A stretch of DNA of 64,000 nucleotides from Rotaria macrura (lineage: Eukaryota; Rotifera; Eurotatoria; Philodinida; Philodinidae): positions 124,001-188,000 of the forward strand of contig OENT01000114.1 of the NCBI GenBank assembly GCA_900239685.1, in the 5' to 3' direction. The notes under the pieces are model-generated. The model was not told the DNA's origin, ran no database searches, and saw nothing but the letters and a program-made list of their open reading frames with translations. Position 1 is the stretch's first letter. Each line of letters begins with the position of its first letter. The translations under genes were made by a program, and so were the position numbers. Shown one piece after another: positions 33,501-44,938 of this stretch.

Positions 33501-33669
33501 AATGTAAAAAAGTACTCTGTTCATGGCGAACTTCAAATATTAATTAAACAGAAAACCTTGATACTATTGCTGCATACATCTAGATGTTAACAAGAATGTG
33601 CAAGGAACTGATATACACAAAAAGACACTATGAGAAAATAGTATGATGCATAATATTGCCGCTGGGGAC
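27541..33669. other. Gene desert
   Basis: Six kilobases of AT-rich DNA with no recognised gene. The longest open frames (for example 28636-28911 minus and 31991-32221 minus) show no domain or splice context. One possible minus-strand terminal exon, about 33158-33257, is discussed under findings. Confidence 0.45.
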
Positions 33670-33837
33670 TAGGGGTGTCATTTTGGCGTTCCGTTCCCAA
33701 AAACGGGGGATGCGTTACACAAATTCATAAAATCGTGAGAAATAATATATGCCACTATCGCTGTATCGAAATAATGCTTAAAACGAAATTTGAGATGCGT
33801 TCCCGTTCCTAAGGAACGGGGAACGCTGACACCCCTA
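33670..33837. mobile_element. hAT-type MITE, 168 bp
   Basis: Perfect 11-bp terminal inverted repeats TAGGGGTGTCA...TGACACCCCTA, flanked by 8-bp target duplications CTGGGGAC (33662-33669) and CTTGGGAC (33838-33845) with one mismatch. Subterminal GCGTTCC-type repeats (CGTTCCGTTCCC and GGAACGGGGAACG) are also inverted. The terminal sequence and 8-bp duplication are typical of hAT elements. No transposase is present. Confidence 0.88.
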
Positions 33838-33845
33838 CTTGGGAC

Positions 33846-35170
33846 TTTTCCATTGTTCAAAGAGTTTTTTCAACGGGTATACTTTTTCAATAGCTAGTTT
33901 TGGAATGAATACTCTTTGGAAGTGTTTCATACAATTGTCAACAATAAATGACATAGAGAACGATGTGAAACAAAACACCAAGACTGATCATGAAATACAG
34001 GGAAATTTTAATTATTATAATAATGGAATAACTACATGTTTTTATGTTATATTTATGACGTTTTACTTGATAATATGTATAGGTCATCATAAAACTAATA
34101 GAAATTTTCAGGATAAAGTACTTGAGTTAATATCTTCTAATATGCAGAGCTTGTTTTTCGTTAATATAAGAAAAGAATGATCATTTTACTTAGCATATCC
34201 ATGAAAAAGTTTTTGATAGTACGTAAGGTGCCAGAAATGCTAAATTGTAGTGCATTTTGTTTCTTGCTCGTCTATCATCTACGATTTAGTAGACTCTGAG
34301 AAAATGATCACGAATCCGTAGTTTTTATTTCGTTTCGACCTCTGTTTGACCAAAAAATCTTTAAAAACCTAGAATGACGACGTAACTTGAATTTTTACGT
34401 TGAATTTGTTTTTTTTTCCATAGAAATTGTTATATGTTTATTCCAGTTATTTTAGAAAATTTTTCAAAATACGATATTCTCAATCAGTATGAAAAGCTGA
34501 GTAGAAAAATGTAATTTTCTAGATGTAGAGTAATTATAGCTGAGAATATCCTATCCAATATAAATAGGTTCATCAGGGTAAAAGTATACATGTATCAGTG
34601 AGCATTCTTGTAAACCTATCTCATTGTTCTCAATAAGTGATAGAAGCTACTGTTCTATCGTATTAGAATCGTCGGGTAATAGGCTACAACGGTAACTATT
34701 TAGTATTTTTAAAATTCGATTTCAATGCCGACAAATTGAATTTTTCTTACACTTGCTGTGAACATGGAGCGAAAGGAAGAAAAATCTGTTCGTATGACAA
34801 GAAACAGATTTTATTTTCAGTTTATACACATATATAATTTTTCATCCATCAAAAAAACAAATAGACTTTTGAATCTTTCATAATAATGAATGAATAATTG
34901 CATGTATTGATATTAATATCAAATTGATGAAGTCAGTTAAAAAGTACATTGTAAGTATTGATATATAGAAATGACTGAGTTAGTCTATGACGCCCGAGTA
35001 ACTTCTCCATTGACATCAGGCTATGCATATCTTAAAAGACGAAGAGCAAAAGGTCTAATTATGACTCTCTCATGGGATTTGACGAGTACAACTGACTGAA
35101 TAATTAACTGTCTCGTGTTTTTTACGAGTAAGCAATTCATGTAAGTAAAATTCACATTCTCGATGCACAC
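33846..35170. other. Intergenic
   Basis: A 113-codon open frame at 33839-34180 overlaps the edge of the MITE, starts with a non-canonical codon and resembles no known family. I consider it chance. Nothing else is seen. Confidence 0.4.
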
Positions 35171-35283
35171 AGCGAGAAAAAGTCAGATTGTGTCGCATTA
35201 TGGCAAATTATAATCGAAGTTTTTTGCAATAAAAGTCCAGTTATAATCTGCCATAATGCGATGCAATCTGACTGTTTTCACTA
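35171..35283. mobile_element. Short hairpin (foldback) element
   Basis: Two arms of about 42 bases are near-perfect inverted copies. The left arm contains GTCAGATTGTGTCGCATTAT (from 35182); the reverse complement of the right arm has GTCAGATTGCATCGCATTAT. About 27 bases of loop separate them. The outer edges are AGCGAGAAAA and TTTTCACT. It looks like a small MITE or foldback element; no clear target duplication was identified. Confidence 0.7.
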
Positions 35284-36944
35284 GGTACTGTCCTTCTAGA
35301 ATTTTCAGCATTGCAAAAAGAATTTCAGCTTGTCAAAACGATCTGGTTTTACTCAAATGTTTCAACGTATATTGACAAGGTATGCAAGTACTTGTTGATT
35401 GGATTATTCGAACAATTTTCTATCAAATAGTCCATCATGCATTCAACTTGTTGTCTACAGTTGAGTATTGATGTTGCTCGCTAATAGCAAATAATGCCTC
35501 TGGGTTTGAAGTGTTTCTTTGTTTTCGTTCTATGTATTTTAGACGAAATAAAAAATAAGAGCACTACATATGTTGCTTGACAATTAAAATAAAGTATGAA
35601 AAGATGCACCAATACTCTTTCAGAAGTACACATGGTCTATTGCATTGTCAGTAGAACTGCATCTCGTTCTATAATTCATTAAACAAATTGAAGTGCCATA
35701 GTGATCTAGATGCTGCATATTCTTCTTATAGGAATATTGAAGCCAACACTATGGATGCTACTTCTCAACATTCGTTTTTTTGAATGCCTTGATTTTCATT
35801 GTTTTTTACCTTTCCATTTCATGTGCATCTTGAATTATGCCAAGCAGACTTAACATTTCTGTCATGATACTATGGAAAAGATAAAACTGAGCACATCTAT
35901 GCTATTGCCTTAAAGTTAAAACCCACAATATGTTCTCGAGTTCCTAATTGAAGACTGTGGAGCGGGACGTAAATTGAAAAACAAACTAGATGAATGTTTT
36001 CCTTTCTCGATAATTTATCTTAAGACAAAAAACAAACGTTTGTCTTAGATGGTTAGAGAGTGAATGAATTGGATCTGTGGTTGTTTTTGTATAAACAAAT
36101 GTGCCTATGCTCTTGGTAGTTTAAGTATTATGCGGAGAATAATAGTGGTTGACGATTCGTCTATTCATATTACGTCGATAATTTTTGAGTCATAAGGGTA
36201 ATCTATGTATAAAAAAGTACTTTGACAATACTTATGAGGAAAACATTGGGGTTTGTGACAAATTTTGTATAGTATGTCATTTTTCTCTATTCACGTGAAT
36301 CCATTTTCGATTTCAGGATAACTTCAAGCTTTCATTGAGCATTCAGCTTTTCAAGTTTTAAGTGTTACTTTAGAATAGTAGATTCTTATCTTTTGAATAC
36401 TAATTACTGTCGTCCATTAAAGAAAAGAATATATGGACACAGTTAACAGTACATATCTATATGAATTTAGAATAACTCTGTCAATCATTCTCAATTCTCA
36501 TGCACAGAAGTGATTAATCAAGAAATCACTGGTGATGTTATGCTATCAATGTCTTAATTTGTATTGATTGGAACATTTTCAATTGACTTGAACAAATGAA
36601 CTCTTACTCTTCGATCTGAAAGAATTTTCTAGTAAATACTTATTCGGAATATTTTGTTTTGTTTATCAACGTAGAATTCTTAATACAACAGTAAGCTTAA
36701 ACACAACAGTTAAGCCATTAATTTATAGTTGATGAGAAAGTTGCAAGTGTGCAGATTCAAATTCAGTGTACTCACGGGAACATGCGCTATTATTCATGTA
36801 TTTTTCAGTGTTTATATTATTGTTTTTGTTACTTTGTTATATCAGCGAAGATTTCATTATTATTACTGATATGAATCTTGATTCTTTTGTAAAGATGCCG
36901 CTATGCATACATCATATTTGTGAGTGTATGACTCGTCTTTTTTG
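35284..36944. other. Intergenic
   Basis: AT-rich, no gene recognised on either strand. Confidence 0.4.
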
Positions 36945-37514
36945 TGTACTCAAAAGAGTGAGTACACTCTAGAATCGGTCAGTGTGTCCGGCTGTCCGAA
37001 CGTTTACACGATAACTCTTTACGAATACATTCGATTGAGCTGAAATTTTGTAAAAACAATTGTCTCATGAATATCTCAGTCGAGTTCGAAGATTAGAAGG
37101 ATCCGGCAAGAAATCGCTGAGTTATCGAAAAAATTGTCATTTTTCACCAAACAATCACTGAGGTGGGGTACAGGGATTTTTTCAAAAAAAACATTTTTTC
37201 TCTGAATTATCCACAACGTACATAAATCGACTCAATTTTTAACGCTGACTCCGAATCTCATATTAGTTTTGAACAAAATCGTAGCTTTCGAACAAAACAT
37301 CGCCTGAAAAAGGTCTGAAAATGCACAAAAACTGCATCCAGAAACCAAATGCCTAGATATGTCTCAGATGACCACTAGTTTTGGGATTTTCCAAAACGGT
37401 TTACCAAGATACTTCTTTCGTGCACACATTCTAGAATGACTGATTTGTCTCATTCACTTTTTGAAGTACACATAATTCTCGGACTTAAGTCCGAATTTTT
37501 CACATTTATTTTAA
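36945..37514 (-). repeat. Dispersed repeat copy 2 (inverted relative to 862-1430)
   Basis: Reverse-complement counterpart of 862-1430. It starts with the hairpin GTGTACTC-AAAAGAGT-GAGTACAC and ends with the perfect 18-bp palindrome TTCGGACTTAAGTCCGAA near 37480. The core includes GTCCGGCTGTCCGAACG. The two copies have diverged by scattered substitutions and small indels, so neither is recent. Confidence 0.75.
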
Positions 37515-38747
37515 TCTCTATGCACATCACTTTACGACTCTAACAAGTTTCATTTTTATTGCTATAGATTATCTTTCATGATGATGAATAAATGTAACAT
37601 TTTTCTGTTTTTTTCAAACCATCTTCTAAAAACCTAATAGACTGACACATACATTGGACATTTTTACTTGTTCTGTCGATAGAAGACAACCGAGAGCTAC
37701 ATCTTATGGCATGTTTAATAGTATTATTTAAGCTTGTCGATTTCTTAATAACTAGTGATTGTTCGAGTTGAACCATATGGCAGTTGGAAAAACTTCAAGA
37801 GAAAAAAACGATCGCTAGTGGCATTACAGTACAAACAAGATGTACTAAAACTATTCAGCATTGAGTCGTCGACAAACAGTCGAGTGAAAATGAGGCTCAA
37901 ACAACAAGTAGAAAAAATTATTAATTCATAATCAAATCAATCTCTAACGACTCGCTAACAGTCTGTGATTGTAGCTACCACATACAGGATGATCTAATGC
38001 TCTCACAGCACCATGACACATGATTAGTGACCAATGCAGAGCTACAATTCTACACTTAAGGTTAGCTGTCAACTTCTGAATACATATTTGTGGGTCATTG
38101 AAACTCTAAAAATCAACATGAACAAGCACTAACAGATTAGCTTCAAATGTCTCATATTGGCTTAGAAGAAGGGCTAAGAAAACAAGAGATTGAGAGTTCA
38201 TTATATTGAAAAGTGTATTTCAGCCGGATAGGTAATCAAAATAATAGTCTATTCAATCTCGAAACTGATTAATAAAGCAACGTTTACTACTAAGATATAA
38301 CTATATCGTCACATCATGACACTCATAGTATCTGTATCTCCAGCATACTCTTCCTGAACTATTTATTCAACGACAGTAAAAATACATTGGAAATAGGCAA
38401 ACAAAGCGACGTCACTGAAACATCATAAATTCATCTGTGATATTTACATTTAAGTGTCGATTGAATTACTGCAGGAATCCTTAAAAGAAATTTTCAATTT
38501 ATGTGTTTACTATGATTTTACTAGTGACTACTAATGTTCTCTATAAACAACAAATGGTGCTCCTGTTTCTCAAGTGTTTTTTTCTTTCGTTGCTCAGTAG
38601 ATAAAATTAAAAGCATTGGATTGCAAATAGTGCATGGTGACTAATACAGTAGAAACTCACTTACATCGATACTTTTAAACAAAGTTACACATATTCTGTT
38701 GCATTATTAAGAAGATTTCATTGTGCCAGACGAACTCTCAACAACAC
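37515..38747. other. Intergenic upstream of the tail-collar gene
   Basis: No gene recognised. Probably carries the promoter and 5' UTR of the next gene in its last few hundred bases. Confidence 0.4.
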
Positions 38748-40520
38748 ATGCAATCAGATGATTCTGAAGATTTTGTCGATATCGACGACGCATCCTGGAA
38801 AAATGCTCCTCCCGTCAGTACTTGGGATGCACCTGCAGGAACCAAGTAAATGCTTACATTAGAATAATAGTTTCATCTTAGACGGAAGATAGATCTCTAG
38901 TCGGATACATTGAAACTTTCTCCAAGTAATTCTTAATGAAAGACATGACTTTTCCACATATTGGTTAGAACATTGTCATCGATAGTTTCAATCTGTCGAT
39001 TCTACTGAATCGTTGAAAATAGTTTCACTGTCAAATAATTTCGTAAGAAGAAATGAGAACTGCGCAATTCAATTTTTAATTCAGTTTTCGTGCAGATCAA
39101 CTATCAGAAGATTTATTCGACAGATAATTTCTAGAAATCTAAATCGAAGAATTGTCCACAAGCAACAACTATTTATAATAAATATCTTTAAAACTTCAAA
39201 AAATATCTCTTTCATTCTCAATCTTATATATTTCCTATTTATTCGCATTGTTATAGGCGTCGAACGGCAAAGTACATCAGTCCATATCGAAAACCAATTG
39301 CATTATCTGAAAGTAATACGGATTCTACATCGATGTGGAGGGCGAAAGTAATTAGACCAAATGTTCGTAAGATTCAATCTCAACTGAAAACAGTACCAAC
39401 ATTACCAACATTACCAACATTACCAGCATTGGAAACGTCTGAAGATGAGTAAGTGAGAATGCAATAAGATTTAACTTGACTTTCATAATTTCTTTTAATT
39501 ACCATAGAAAATTAGTGAAAACAGCTGAAAAAATGATTGGATATGTATTTATTGGTGGTATTTTCGGTAGTGTCACAATTGCCGCTATTATCATTGGAGT
39601 ATTGGCTCTTGTCGCTGGTCTAGATAAAAGTAATATGCAATATTAAAATTCATGAACTAAAACGAAAGTCACTGTAAGAAGCATAATATTCTCGATGATC
39701 TTTTTGAAACGAATCGAACTCGGTTGAAAATTCAAATTCGATTAACAGACAGTTTTGAAAATTACAATACTTGAGAGTCACACTCAGTTGAAATTTCTTG
39801 TTTATTAGTAAAACATGATCGTCTTATTTTACTTCCTTCTGCCTACATACGTTCTAGTGTTCAAAATGCAACATTCATTATAGATAGTTTGACCAAATCA
39901 TATATATTTTAGAGATACCAACTGGTACAATTCTTCCCTTCACTGGGAATGCATATGCACTTGTCCAATCTGATGATCGGTGGTTATATTGTGACGGTTC
40001 TGCAGTATCGCGAGCGACTTATCGCGCATTATTTACTGCCATTGGTACTAGTTTTGGTGCAGGTGATGGTTCAACTACTTTCAACTTACCTGATTTTCGC
40101 TCTCGATTTCCGTATGGCAGTGCCAATATTAGCGATAGTTCGTTTGGTTCTGGTGGAACTACAACACATACTCTTATAATAGACGAGTTGCCTCCTCATA
40201 CTCATGATCAAGGTACACTGGTACTTGGGACCACCGGTGCACATACACATACCATCACCGATCCAGGACATGATCATGGAGGAAAAACAGGAGCAACTTC
40301 TCCGGGTAGTGGTACTCTAACTATTAGTAGCTCAGGTGGTACTCTCAGCGCAGCTGCAACTCACACACATACGATAACTAAAGCTGTCACAAATATTTCA
40401 ATAGCATCCAGTGGTGATCATAATCACACCATCAACGGTACCACAGGTTCACAAGGGTCGTCTCAAGCCATCGATAAAATGCCACCATACCAAGTTTTGC
40501 ACTACATCATTAGAACTTGA
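38748..40520 (+). CDS. Single-pass membrane protein with C-terminal phage tail-collar domain
   Basis: Four exons (38748-38845, 39257-39448, 39508-39629, 39913-40520) join in frame to 339 residues. Residues 1-108 are hydrophilic and include an acidic start (DDSEDFVDIDD) and a TLP-TLP-TLP repeat. Residues about 109-135 form one transmembrane helix (VTIAAIIIGVLALVAGL). From residue 139 there is a phage tail-collar domain (Pfam Tail_Collar type): IPTGTILPFTG, WLYCDGSAVSRATYRALF, FGAGDGSTTFNLPDFRSRF, then a Gly/Ser/Thr/His-rich region with five His-x-His motifs (HTH, HTH, HDH, HTH, HNH) and the family ending MPPYQVLHYIIRT. In T4 tail fibres HxH motifs bind iron along a trimeric needle; whether this holds here is inference. 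The domain is bacterial/phage in origin, but the introns and membrane anchor show a domesticated eukaryotic gene. The protein is probably type II, with the collar outside. Confidence 0.88.
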
Positions 40521-42424
40521 CAATGGAAAACTTCAATGTTCAGTTTAATTGAGATCTATCATCGATTTTATTTTGCTTTTTTGGGAAATATAAATTAAAA
40601 ATTTTGAAATGCTTTTAAAGTAATCAATAAATTCATTGTCATACAATCGATAGGAATATGTAGTTCATGTCATGAATACCTATTGGGAAATGTGTTCAAC
40701 TTACAGTATGCTGTCAATTGCATTACATAATATCATGGAAAAAACAAAAATACTGTAATATATTTTCTATTTATTTTTCCATTCAAATAAAAATGAAAAA
40801 CAATAATTTGCATATCAAATTGATATTTGATGATACGGAAAGACGTTTGGAAATGGTTTTTAGTATTTTTAATCAATGTTATTGCGAAACTTTAGCTGTA
40901 GCTATTGGATATCAAAATTTTTGAAACAATAGCTTTTTATAATGTGTCTTCTTTGTCATATACAAGCTGCAACATATGACCAACTATTTATTATCTATGT
41001 AGTTTACAATAGACTAATTGGAAAAACGTCTAATTTCATAGAGATTTGTTATTTGTATTAAGAGAGAGACTCTTGCTGACATTTGCTAATGATAGTGGTT
41101 TAGACAGCGGGAAAAAATGAACCTATGCTTTAAAAGAAGATGAATAAAATATATGATAGTAAACAAAACTAATCATAAATCATATGCATCCTTAGTCTAA
41201 GATATTCTTATTCGTATGTTGGCGTGTTTCATATTAATTAGTGATAAGTACAGACACAGAATCTACATATCCTTTATTTTCTCGTTATTAGATTTACTAA
41301 ATCTTGAGAATTATTCGTTCAAAAATGCAGCTATATAGATCTAACTTCCATGACCATGGCATTCGAAATACTGCTAGTTTTCATAATTCATCAGTCATAC
41401 ATGTGTATAAATATATCGTCTTTTCATAGTCGAGCTAGAAAGTTTTGAAAATCTTTTATACTTTGTATTAGAAAATATTCTCATGTTTTACTTTTTGTTG
41501 TGCTAATGGGTGATCCCAAAAGTTACTTTTTGCAAGCAAATATTCTCTTGAAAAGTAAGCTGTCAATTTTAATGAAGTGTTACACTTTTAACAAGTAGAT
41601 GTGAATACCTGTTAAAGACATGTTTCTCGTTATACCATAAAGTGGAAAGAAGTCACTAGTGAACAGTATAAATCCAACGAACTTATTGGATTATTCGTTG
41701 TTTTGAATTTCATCTTTTCTCTTAGGAATGCTTTCAATTTTTAATCAATGTCTTTAATATACTACACAAGAGACTGCTATCATAGCAATCTCAACTAGGG
41801 CAAAGTAAGAATGAAACTCCAACGCAAGCAAGAATCTTCAGTGGTTACTGTGTTTTTTGAATGTTTTGAGAAGGCGTTGAAATAATTATGAAATTCCATC
41901 GTTGATTTTTGATTAAAATCTCACATCTAATACGAAATAGTTTCTTCCTTGAAAGTTAAATGTTTTTTTCTCATGTCAAATCACATGATATTGCGTAGCT
42001 ATGCGTTAGGACATGTTCACAAACCTTTTTTTGAGGCGTTCTTTTTTTCTTAGGCCAAAAAAGGAATATGTGTTCATAGTTCTATTGTATGATTAGACAC
42101 TTAATCAAATCCAGAACGTGCTCTCCGTTTAAAAACAAGAGTACTACTTCGTTCTGATAGATGATCAATTAAATTCGATTGTGTAAAAGGAGGAGTTAAA
42201 CTTAACATGAAACATACATGTAACTACTGTTTCAAAAAATCGATAACAATCAAAGACTTTATCGTTTTGAAAACTTAACCGTTCATCTTGTTTCTATTGT
42301 TCTTTTTCCTTTCTTTTATTTTTAGTCAATCTTTCTATTGTTTTTCAATGACAATTATTCATATGAAAAATAATTCGATACAATACAACGTGTTTTTTCC
42401 ATATTCTTGGTTGCTATTATGACA
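40521..42424. other. Intergenic
   Basis: No gene recognised. A Tc1/mariner-like terminal sequence (GGGTGATCCCAAAAGTTACT) occurs at about 41508-41530 with no visible partner end. Confidence 0.4.
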
Positions 42425-43155
42425 TTTATGTTTGTACGATTTGATGATATTGCAACTCCAAGTAAATGATGATATTAGTACATTAGTATTTACTCCACAC
42501 GATGCTGAATTGAAGTTAGTAACGTAACTTCAATTGGAAAGTTTTAACACTATCGTATTCTAATCAATTACCATAAAGTTTCTCTCGTCGGAAGAATATT
42601 CTTCAACGATTAGCTCTCTCAAAATTACGATCACACAAGCAGTATCGAACACTTTATAGCATAACATGAATCACAGAAACATTATCACCATCAATAACAA
42701 AATCGACGCCTCAACTCAAACAAGTCATCGTACCATTGAGATTTTCCAAAGAACTGTTTCATAGTCGATTACCAGTTGAAGCTAAGTTACTTGTTGATCT
42801 AACCATATTTGAACTTATTCATTCTATGCTGGTGAAAAAATAGAAATCAACCAACTGGTTCTTATTGATACATAACAAAATGTATACGAACGAGAACAAC
42901 CATGAGAAATCAAAGAACTTTACTAGTATATTCGGCGTGTTTCTCGAAGAAACTAAAAATTATATTGATTTATTTATTTTTTGAATGATTCTTGCTTTTT
43001 AACAGTTACAATCTAAAAAAAGAATAAGTTACACTTACATCAACGAACAACTAAGAAGTTGAATGGAAGCGATTAGTTTCTAAGTATTTTCTTTTTTCTT
43101 CCGAAATAGTAATACAATAAAAATAAACGATTTATTCGTAATTTGTTTTTTGTAC
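42425..43155. repeat. VAT-1 downstream flank, source of the duplication at 26337-27540
   Basis: Non-coding 3' flank of the VAT-1-like gene. It is copied at 26337-27400 and contains the empty hAT insertion site at 42566-42573. Confidence 0.75.
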
Positions 43156-44530
43156 TTATTGTTCCTGTTCGATAGTGGATGTCTGATTGTTCTGAGTAGT
43201 ACCAGTTTCTTCGTCAGGACGTAATAAAACTTTCCCAATATTTAGTCGATTATGCATACGTTGCATGGCTTCGCCTACATTCGAAAATGAATAACAATTA
43301 TCGATTTGTGGTTTAATTGCACCTTGATTATACAATCGAAATAATTCATTGATGGTATTCAATGCAATGTCTTTTGTACTTTCAACATCTGCTAATAAAT
43401 AACCAAGATGATAGCCAGCTATACTCTTGTTGTTTGATAAAATCGATAGTGAATTTGTTGAAAAACATTTATACCAAGTTTTAAATGCTGTTAATAACGA
43501 ACGATTCTCACCGCTTGCCGCAACATTGGCAGCACCTGTTGTTTTAGAAGAGAAAAAATTTTAATTGATCATTAGAACAAACATGAAAATATTACATACC
43601 GAAATAAATGATTCTACCTAATGGTTTAAGTAAATCATAACCACGTACACTGTCTTCTCCATTTAATGGATCCATAATAATGTCAACACCTGAAAACCGA
43701 AAGAAATTTAAACGATATGAAAAGGGATATCATATCTTGCTTTGTTTAATTACCTTTTGGTGAAATTTTACGAATTTCAGCTACGTAATCTTGTTTTCGA
43801 TAATCGATCGGATATGTGCATCCCATTTGTTTGATAGTATCATGTTTTGATCCTGAAGCTGTTCCAAAAACAGTTACGTTCTCAACTGTTTTACACAATT
43901 GAATAGCAGCAATACCAACACCACCTTTAATTAAAATTGAAGGTCAGAACAAGATTTGTTTCTTTTTTTTTTGTGCTTTACCTGCTGCCATATGTATCAA
44001 TACACTTTTATTTGCTCGCAGATTTCCGAATTCAAATAATATTTGATAAGCAGTTATGTAATTAACAAGTAATGCTGCTCCTTCCTCGAAGGACATTTTA
44101 TCGGGCATTTTAAAGCAGTGATCCTTTGGAAGAGTGACGGCATCAGCCCACATACCTTGACCAGCAAATGCAACGACACGATCACCAACAGCTAACTGTG
44201 ACACGTTTGAACCTATTTCTTCTACAATACCCGATGCTTCAAAACCAGGAACATATGGATATTTAGGTACTGGTGAGTAGAGACCTTGACTAGTATGATA
44301 CAGAGAATCAATGAAATTAATATCTTACAGCTTGAAGAATAATCATTTTCTTACCGTCTCATTAAATCAGCAAAATTGAGTCCCGCAAATTTCACACGTA
44401 TGACCACTTCGTCCACGTCTGGTGCTTGATATGGAAACGTCTTAATTCGAAGTTTATCATATCCACCAGCGCCTACTAATTCCACAGCAGATACTAGACG
44501 TGATTTACTACTACTTTCGCTCGATGCCAT
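43156..44530 (-). CDS. VAT-1-like zinc-independent quinone oxidoreductase (MDR family)
   Basis: A medium-chain dehydrogenase/reductase of the quinone oxidoreductase group, closest by motifs to synaptic vesicle membrane protein VAT-1. The ATG is the complement of 44528-44530. The order is an N-terminal GroES-like part (GAGGYDKLRIKTFP, VKFAGLNFADLMR), then YPYVPGFEASGIVEEIGS, VGDRVVAFAGQGMWA, FEEGAALLVNYITAYQ, NADPH-binding HMAAGGVGIAAIQLC (joined across the intron near 43930-43975), VFGTASGSKHD, GVDIIMDPLNGED, and a C-terminal exon with NQGAIKPQIDNCYSF and NIGKVLLRP. No zinc-ligand cysteines are seen, as expected for this group. Five or six short introns. The last exon's 3' end is duplicated and broken at 27390-27540. 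It is probably NADPH-dependent; its substrate is unknown. Confidence 0.92.
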
Positions 44531-44938
44531 TTATTCAATCAATCTAAACATGAGTTGAAAAAAATATTGATTATTTTATTTTATTGATACTAGAACGAGG
44601 TCTCTCTCCCTCTCATCTTGTTCTCTTGAATAATATGCTATTGAAATTCTTTCAATATATAAACCAAAGTCTTTGCTCTACACATCATATTTTTAATTTG
44701 AAATGAAAGATACACATCGGATGTAAAAAAAATAAGAAAACATAACGATAAAAACAACCTTTTATTTTTCCTTTATTCATAAAAAGATCATGCTAGTCAT
44801 ATCAGTAAAGATAAGAAATAGATGCGTTATTTCTCTCTTTAATTTCATATACAAGACGAGACGAGAAGAAAATTACAGATTAATAATGTTGAAAAAACAA
44901 AAAGCTGAGAAAGAGTTTTGTTTTTGTTCCTTTTTTAT
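44531..44938. other. Interval between VAT-1-like and V-ATPase C genes
   Basis: About 400 bp separating two minus-strand genes. It must hold the VAT-1 promoter and the V-ATPase 3' UTR. No gene is seen. Confidence 0.5.

Noticed and set aside
33839-34180. 113-codon frame next to the hAT MITE
   Set aside because: Begins at a non-ATG codon at the MITE edge; low complexity and no family similarity seen.
40086-40277. Open frame on the minus strand within the tail-collar exon
   Set aside because: Antisense shadow of the strongly biased, repetitive His/Thr/Gly coding sequence.
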